Position numbers and translations under genes: made by a program
Part shown: positions 5,149-9,000 of the stretch, piece by piece
Layout: every line of letters begins with the position of its first letter
How positions within the stretch are numbered: position 1 is the first letter of the stretch
The notes under the pieces: generated by a model
What the model was told of the DNA's origin: nothing
Databases searched by the model: none
What the model saw: the letters and a program-made list of their open reading frames with translations, nothing else
Origin: Bacteroidales bacterium
Lineage (GTDB): Bacteria > Bacteroidota > Bacteroidia > Bacteroidales > VadinHA17
Length of the DNA: 9,000 nt
Direction: 5' to 3'
Assembly (NCBI GenBank): GCA_003157055.1
Contig: PMIG01000130.1
Span: forward strand, 8,430 to 17,429

Positions 5149-8100
5149 ATGGATCCTTTAATGGCCAAATATCGCCGCTGGAATAATATAACCGGAGGGC
5201 TGATGTTTCTGATATCTGCTGTTGTATACCTTATGACCGTTGAACCGACAATAAGTTTCTGGGATTGCGGTGAACATATTCTTGCCTCATTCAGGCTACA
5301 GGTCGGACATCCTCCGGGGGCTCCATTGTTTCTGATGATAAGCAGAATTGCAGCCTTGTTTGCAGGAGGTGACAATACTAAGGTACCGCTAATGCTTAGC
5401 AGGGCTTCGGCTGTTACCAGCGCCTTTGCAATTATGTTCCTTTTCTGGACCATAACGCACCTGGTTCGCAGAGTCATTACTAAAAACAATGTCCTTGAAG
5501 CAAAACATATTCCTGTTATAATCGGAAGCGGGATAATAGGTTCCCTGGCATATACTTTCACCGATAGTTTCTGGTTTTCAGCTGTTGAAGCCGAACTGTA
5601 CGCTCTGTCTTCGCTGATACTCGGATTTGTTTTCTGGGCAATGCTGAAATGGGAGGAGGAAGCAGATGACCCGGCATCTGGAAGATGGATCATTCTTATT
5701 GCCTATATAATGGGCATGGGACTTGGAATTCACAGGATGAACCTTCTCGTTATTCCGGTTCTGGTTTTTGTTTATTATTTCAGGAAGTACGAGATTACAG
5801 CCATAGGATTAATTAAAACAACTCTTATCGCAATATTAATTCTCTGGATCATGGTCTTTGCCATATTGCCCGGAGTCCCTGCCGTTGCAGGATGGTTTGA
5901 GCTGTTTTTTGTAAACTTATTAGGACTGCCGTACAACACCGGATTACTTGTATTTTTAGCATTTTCAATAGCAATTCTTGTTTTAGGGATAAGGTATTCC
6001 GTTAAAAGCAAAAGAGTGGTTCTGAATTATGTCGTCACATGCCTGACAGTCATCCTGATCGGGTATTCATCCTATGCAATGATTATGATAAGATCATCTG
6101 CACGACCTCCGATGAACCAGAATAATCCTGCCGATGTTTTTTCGCTTTCCTATTATATCAATATGGAGCAATATGGAAGCTCTCCAAAAATCTTCGGGAA
6201 CTATTATTCTTCACCCGTTACCGGTATGAAGAAAGTAATTGCGGGCTATAACAAATTAGATGGGAAATATAAGCCGTATTACAGGCCTGAATATCAATAC
6301 GAACAGACCTTCGAGACAGTCTTTCCCCGAATGTTCAGCCAGGATCCCGATCATGAAGCTTCATATAAATACTGGGGGAAAGTCGAAGGCAGAAAATATT
6401 CCGTAAGCTCCAACTCCGGAAAGGAAACGATTGTTTGCCCCACTTTTGGCGAAAATCTCCGGTTTTTCTTCAGGTATCAGATCGGATTTATGTATATGAG
6501 GTATTTCATGTGGAATTTTGCAGGCAGGCAAAATGATATTGAAGGCGACGGAAACAAAATCCATGGCAACTGGATAAGCGGAATAAATTTCATTGATGAG
6601 GCCCGACTGGGCAAGATTGATGAATTCCCCTCAGACCTGAAAAAAAATCCTGCCAACAACAAATATTACCTGCTCCCGCTGATTATTGGGCTTGCAGGCA
6701 TGATGTGGCAATTCAACAAAGACAAAAATGGATTTATCCTGATTATGGTATTTTTTATTATGACCGGATTAGCCATCGTTGTTTTTCTTAATCAGACACC
6801 TAACCAGCCAAGAGAACGAGACTATGCCTATGTAGGGTCTTTCTATGCCTTCGCTATCTGGATAGGAATGGGTTTCATGATGATTTATGAAAAACTGCAG
6901 AAATATCTTAAGCATAAAATATCCCTGGCAGTGACTTTGCTCGTTCTAATGGCTGCCTGCCCTATTTTGTTGGCTGAACAAAATTGGAACGACCATGACA
7001 GATCCGGACGATACACAGCTCGCGATATTGGTGCCAATTACCTGGAATCATGCGCACCTAACAGCATACTTTTCACTTATGGAGATAACGATTCATTTCC
7101 TGTCTGGTGTGTGCAGGATGTTCTGGGAATAAGACAGGATGTAAGAGTCGCAAACCTTAGCTATATTCAGGCAGGATGGTACATTGATATGATGAGACAG
7201 AAAGCATTCAAATCTGACCCGCTACCTTTTACTCTGCCATCTGAAAAATATGTCGAAGGAACAAGGACTCAGCTTCCTGTAAATAACAGGATAGATAAAC
7301 CGGTAGACATCAGAGATGTTGTGAAGTTTGCCGGACAGGACGATAAGAAATTCATGATCGATGCAAGTGGGCAGGGTGATTATACTAATTACCTGCCTTC
7401 AAACAAGCTTGTGATACCGGTTGATACATCGCTTGTTCTTGCAAACGGAACAATAAGTAGTCGTTTCAGGAACAGGATGGTCTCTCCGATGATATGGGAA
7501 TATTCCGATAACTACGCTTACAAGGGCGATCTTGCGATCATGGATCTTTTATCGAATAATGGCTGGAAGAGGCCTGTATATATTTCAACTACCGTTCCTG
7601 CAGACCAGTACAAGGGTCTGGAAAAATATTTTATCCAGGAGGGGATGGCATACAGATTAGCTCCCGTCAAAACTGAAGGTGCCGAGCAGGGTGAATATGG
7701 CTCTATCGATCCAGATATCATGTACGACAATATGATGAATAAGTTCAAATGGGGCAATGCTGCCGATCCTCATGTATATCTCGACGAAAACAACCGAAGG
7801 ATGTTCGTCAACTTCAGGAGGCTGTTCGGGAATCTGGGTAATGCCCTGCTCCAGTCCGGCGATACCACGAGGGCCATTGAAGCTGTCAGGAAGGGAATAG
7901 GACTTATGCCGGCAGAAAAGCTTCCGCACGACTATTTCTCGATTGTGCTTGCAGAAGACCTTATTAAGGCTGGCCACAATGAGGAGGGCATGAGATTGCT
8001 TGACGATATCATCGGCTATGCAGATCAGTATCTTTCATATGTGATCAGGCTCAGAAGCAATCAGCGCTTCGGTCTTGATTATTCCACAGGTATCAATATG

Positions 8101-8214
8101 CAGGCTCTTCTCGATATTTACAACATGTCGGTAAAAATGAAGATGGATTCACTGGCTAAAAGCGTTGAGCCATTAGTCAATAAATATTATACCCAGCTTT
8201 ATTCGCGAAAATAA
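5149..8214 (+). CDS. DUF2723 (TMEM260-like) GT-C type membrane protein, putative protein O-glycosyltransferase
   Basis: This is a 1021-residue inner-membrane protein. The N-terminal DUF2723 part has about nine hydrophobic segments between residues 14 and 315; the first loop carries EPTISFWDCGEH (32-43), whose Asp39/Glu42 resemble the acidic motif of GT-C glycosyltransferases that use lipid-linked sugars, followed by VGHPPGAPLF (52-61). A hydrophilic region (about 318-504) precedes four more membrane segments (about 507-522, 528-547, 562-579, 592-610), with the conserved NQPRERDYAY (552-561) between them. The remaining ~400 residues look soluble and include YGDNDSFPVW and, near 880-1000, helical repeats resembling TPRs. 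Human TMEM260, which shares this family, is a protein O-mannosyltransferase; transfer of that activity here is inference. ATG 5149 is chosen over ATG 5161; neither has a clear ribosome binding site. The deacetylase gene follows after 6 bp. Confidence 0.85.
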   Translation: MDPLMAKYRRWNNITGGLMFLISAVVYLMTVEPTISFWDCGEHILASFRLQVGHPPGAPLFLMISRIAALFAGGDNTKVPLMLSRASAVTSAFAIMFLFWTITHLVRRVITKNNVLEAKHIPVIIGSGIIGSLAYTFTDSFWFSAVEAELYALSSLILGFVFWAMLKWEEEADDPASGRWIILIAYIMGMGLGIHRMNLLVIPVLVFVYYFRKYEITAIGLIKTTLIAILILWIMVFAILPGVPAVAGWFELFFVNLLGLPYNTGLLVFLAFSIAILVLGIRYSVKSKRVVLNYVVTCLTVILIGYSSYAMIMIRSSARPPMNQNNPADVFSLSYYINMEQYGSSPKIFGNYYSSPVTGMKKVIAGYNKLDGKYKPYYRPEYQYEQTFETVFPRMFSQDPDHEASYKYWGKVEGRKYSVSSNSGKETIVCPTFGENLRFFFRYQIGFMYMRYFMWNFAGRQNDIEGDGNKIHGNWISGINFIDEARLGKIDEFPSDLKKNPANNKYYLLPLIIGLAGMMWQFNKDKNGFILIMVFFIMTGLAIVVFLNQTPNQPRERDYAYVGSFYAFAIWIGMGFMMIYEKLQKYLKHKISLAVTLLVLMAACPILLAEQNWNDHDRSGRYTARDIGANYLESCAPNSILFTYGDNDSFPVWCVQDVLGIRQDVRVANLSYIQAGWYIDMMRQKAFKSDPLPFTLPSEKYVEGTRTQLPVNNRIDKPVDIRDVVKFAGQDDKKFMIDASGQGDYTNYLPSNKLVIPVDTSLVLANGTISSRFRNRMVSPMIWEYSDNYAYKGDLAIMDLLSNNGWKRPVYISTTVPADQYKGLEKYFIQEGMAYRLAPVKTEGAEQGEYGSIDPDIMYDNMMNKFKWGNAADPHVYLDENNRRMFVNFRRLFGNLGNALLQSGDTTRAIEAVRKGIGLMPAEKLPHDYFSIVLAEDLIKAGHNEEGMRLLDDIIGYADQYLSYVIRLRSNQRFGLDYSTGINMQALLDIYNMSVKMKMDSLAKSVEPLVNKYYTQLYSRK

Positions 8215-8220
8215 ATAACC

Positions 8221-8823
8221 ATGAGGCTTTTCAGGCCATGTATCTTTTCTGGCTGGCTTTATCCGGAGGCACTTTTCAGGATAAAGTCAACTGAAAAGAT
8301 GCTTTGCCTCACCTTTGATGACGGACCTGACCCCGCCTCAACACCTGGTCTGCTTAATATCCTTGATCACTACCAGGTAAAAGCTGTTTTCTTATGTTCG
8401 GGGCAGGCTGCAGAAAAATTTCCTTCACTTGTAGAAAAAATCAAAGAGAAGGGGCACATTGCTGGCAATCACGGTTTTTCTCATATCGACGGCTGGAAAA
8501 CAAATACTGAAGATTATTGCGAAAATGCAGATCATGCTTCCCGTTTTCTGCCGGGAAGCTTTTTCCGTCCTCCCTACGGAAGGATCACTATCTCACAGTA
8601 CAGGAAGCTTAAGAAGAAATACAGGATTATATTCTGGGATCTGATGGCTTATGATTTTGACGCCGGTTTCGGAGCTGCCGGATCATTGTCTGTGCTCAAA
8701 CGGAAAATAAGACGGGGATCAGTGATCGTATTGCACGATAAACCTCAATCTACGGCAAATTCAATTCTGCCGGAGTTTCTTGACTCAGCAATTTCAAGGG
8801 GATACAGGTTTGTGCTCCCATAA
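8221..8823 (+). CDS. Polysaccharide deacetylase (NodB homology, carbohydrate esterase 4 type)
   Basis: The 200-residue product is a compact, single-domain metal-dependent deacetylase that probably removes N- or O-acetyl groups from a glycan. All five family motifs can be placed: TFDDGP (31-36; Asp33 as base, Asp34 as metal ligand), GNHGFSH (82-88; His84 and His88 as metal ligands), FRPPYGR (115-121), a divergent motif 4 around FWDLMAYDFD (138-147), and VLHDK (170-174; His172). Metal ligands and catalytic residues appear intact. There is no signal peptide and no hydrophobic anchor, so it may act in the cytoplasm or be exported another way. It starts 6 bp after the DUF2723 stop codon and is thus almost certainly in the same operon, which hints at a shared glycan. 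The true substrate (chitooligosaccharide, peptidoglycan, a glycoprotein glycan or lipid-linked sugar) cannot be read from the sequence. Confidence 0.9.
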   Translation: MRLFRPCIFSGWLYPEALFRIKSTEKMLCLTFDDGPDPASTPGLLNILDHYQVKAVFLCSGQAAEKFPSLVEKIKEKGHIAGNHGFSHIDGWKTNTEDYCENADHASRFLPGSFFRPPYGRITISQYRKLKKKYRIIFWDLMAYDFDAGFGAAGSLSVLKRKIRRGSVIVLHDKPQSTANSILPEFLDSAISRGYRFVLP

Positions 8824-8873
8824 CAGGTTGATAAACTGGTCAGGTCCGGGTTTTATTTTTCAGATTGAAATAT

Positions 8874-8881
8874 TACATTTG
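8874..8881 (+). promoter_or_regulatory. Predicted -7 promoter box of purD
   Basis: TACATTTG matches the Bacteroidota -7 consensus TAnnTTTG exactly and lies 21 bp before the purD ATG, in the 79-bp gap after the deacetylase gene. The -33 area (about 8851-8860) is a T-rich run with no clear TTTG. It would give a leader of roughly 15 nt. Confidence 0.45.
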
Positions 8882-8902
8882 GATACCTTAATAATCTGAA
8901 GA

Positions 8903-9000
8903 ATGAACATCCTTATACTTGGTTCCGGAGGCAGGGAACATGCACTCACATGGAAACTATCACAGAGCAAAAAGGTAAGCCGGATTTTTATTGGTCCGGG
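8903..9000 (+). CDS. purD: Phosphoribosylamine-glycine ligase (GAR synthetase), N-terminal part, runs off right edge
   Basis: ATG at 8903 opens a frame that reads 32 codons to the window end, beginning MNILILGSGGREHALTWKLS and continuing to IFIGPG. The block LGSGGREHAL is the diagnostic N terminus of PurD, forming the glycine-rich loop of its first (pre-ATP-grasp) domain; the usual next step, a PGN motif, begins right at the edge. PurD catalyses the second step of purine synthesis, joining glycine to phosphoribosylamine with ATP. No in-frame start lies further upstream that would suit the family, so the start is firm. It is on the same strand as the deacetylase but has its own likely promoter box in the 79-bp gap. 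Confidence 0.93.
   Translation, partial: MNILILGSGGREHALTWKLSQSKKVSRIFIGP

Noticed and set aside
5133..5693. A 186-codon minus-strand ORF opposite the start of the DUF2723 gene
   Set aside because: It lies antisense to strongly conserved DUF2723 coding sequence and resembles no known protein.
8838..8860. GGTCAGGTCCGGG followed by a T-rich run as a terminator after the deacetylase gene
   Set aside because: No stem of useful length can be formed from these bases, so the T run alone is not enough.

Overview
The window looks like chromosomal DNA of a member of the Bacteroidota, probably an environmental relative of the Bacteroidales. The order rplM-rpsI-rpsB-tsf-pyrH-frr, Bacteroidota-style promoter boxes of the form TAnnTTTG, near absence of strong Shine-Dalgarno sequences and a large DUF2723 membrane protein all point that way. 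All of this is read from the sequence and from family knowledge; no database search was made.

Left half (1-3755, all minus strand, so transcription runs right to left): a translation and nucleotide-metabolism cluster. It begins with rplM (L13, GTG start) and rpsI (S9), followed by rpsB (S2, with a very acidic tail) and tsf (EF-Ts). Two tandem intrinsic terminators follow tsf. Then come pyrH (UMP kinase) and the first 29 codons of frr (ribosome recycling factor), which runs off the left edge. A promoter box with a hairpin at the predicted mRNA 5' end precedes rplM. A second structured stretch lies before rpsB, and frr has its own good promoter match.

Middle (3756-5148): transcription switches to the plus strand. 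A GuaD-type guanine deaminase overlaps a 3-methyladenine/alkyladenine DNA glycosylase, so both genes act on purine bases. Behind them is a 94-bp imperfect palindrome built from CTTTGTG/CACAAAG units, which resembles a dispersed intergenic repeat. A short perfect palindrome (TGTTAA-N4-TTAACA) follows, about 64 bp before the next gene.

Right half (5149-9000, plus strand): a 1021-residue multi-membrane protein of the DUF2723/TMEM260-like GT-C type is the largest gene and the least well understood. It may be a protein O-glycosyltransferase. Six bases later is a compact NodB-type polysaccharide deacetylase. After a likely promoter, the first 32 codons of purD (phosphoribosylamine-glycine ligase) run off the right edge.

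Most of the window is ordinary core genome. The parts worth a second look are the DUF2723 protein, the intergenic palindromic repeat and the putative RNA leaders of the ribosomal protein genes. I saw no CRISPR array, insertion sequence, tRNA, rRNA, phage gene or defence system.
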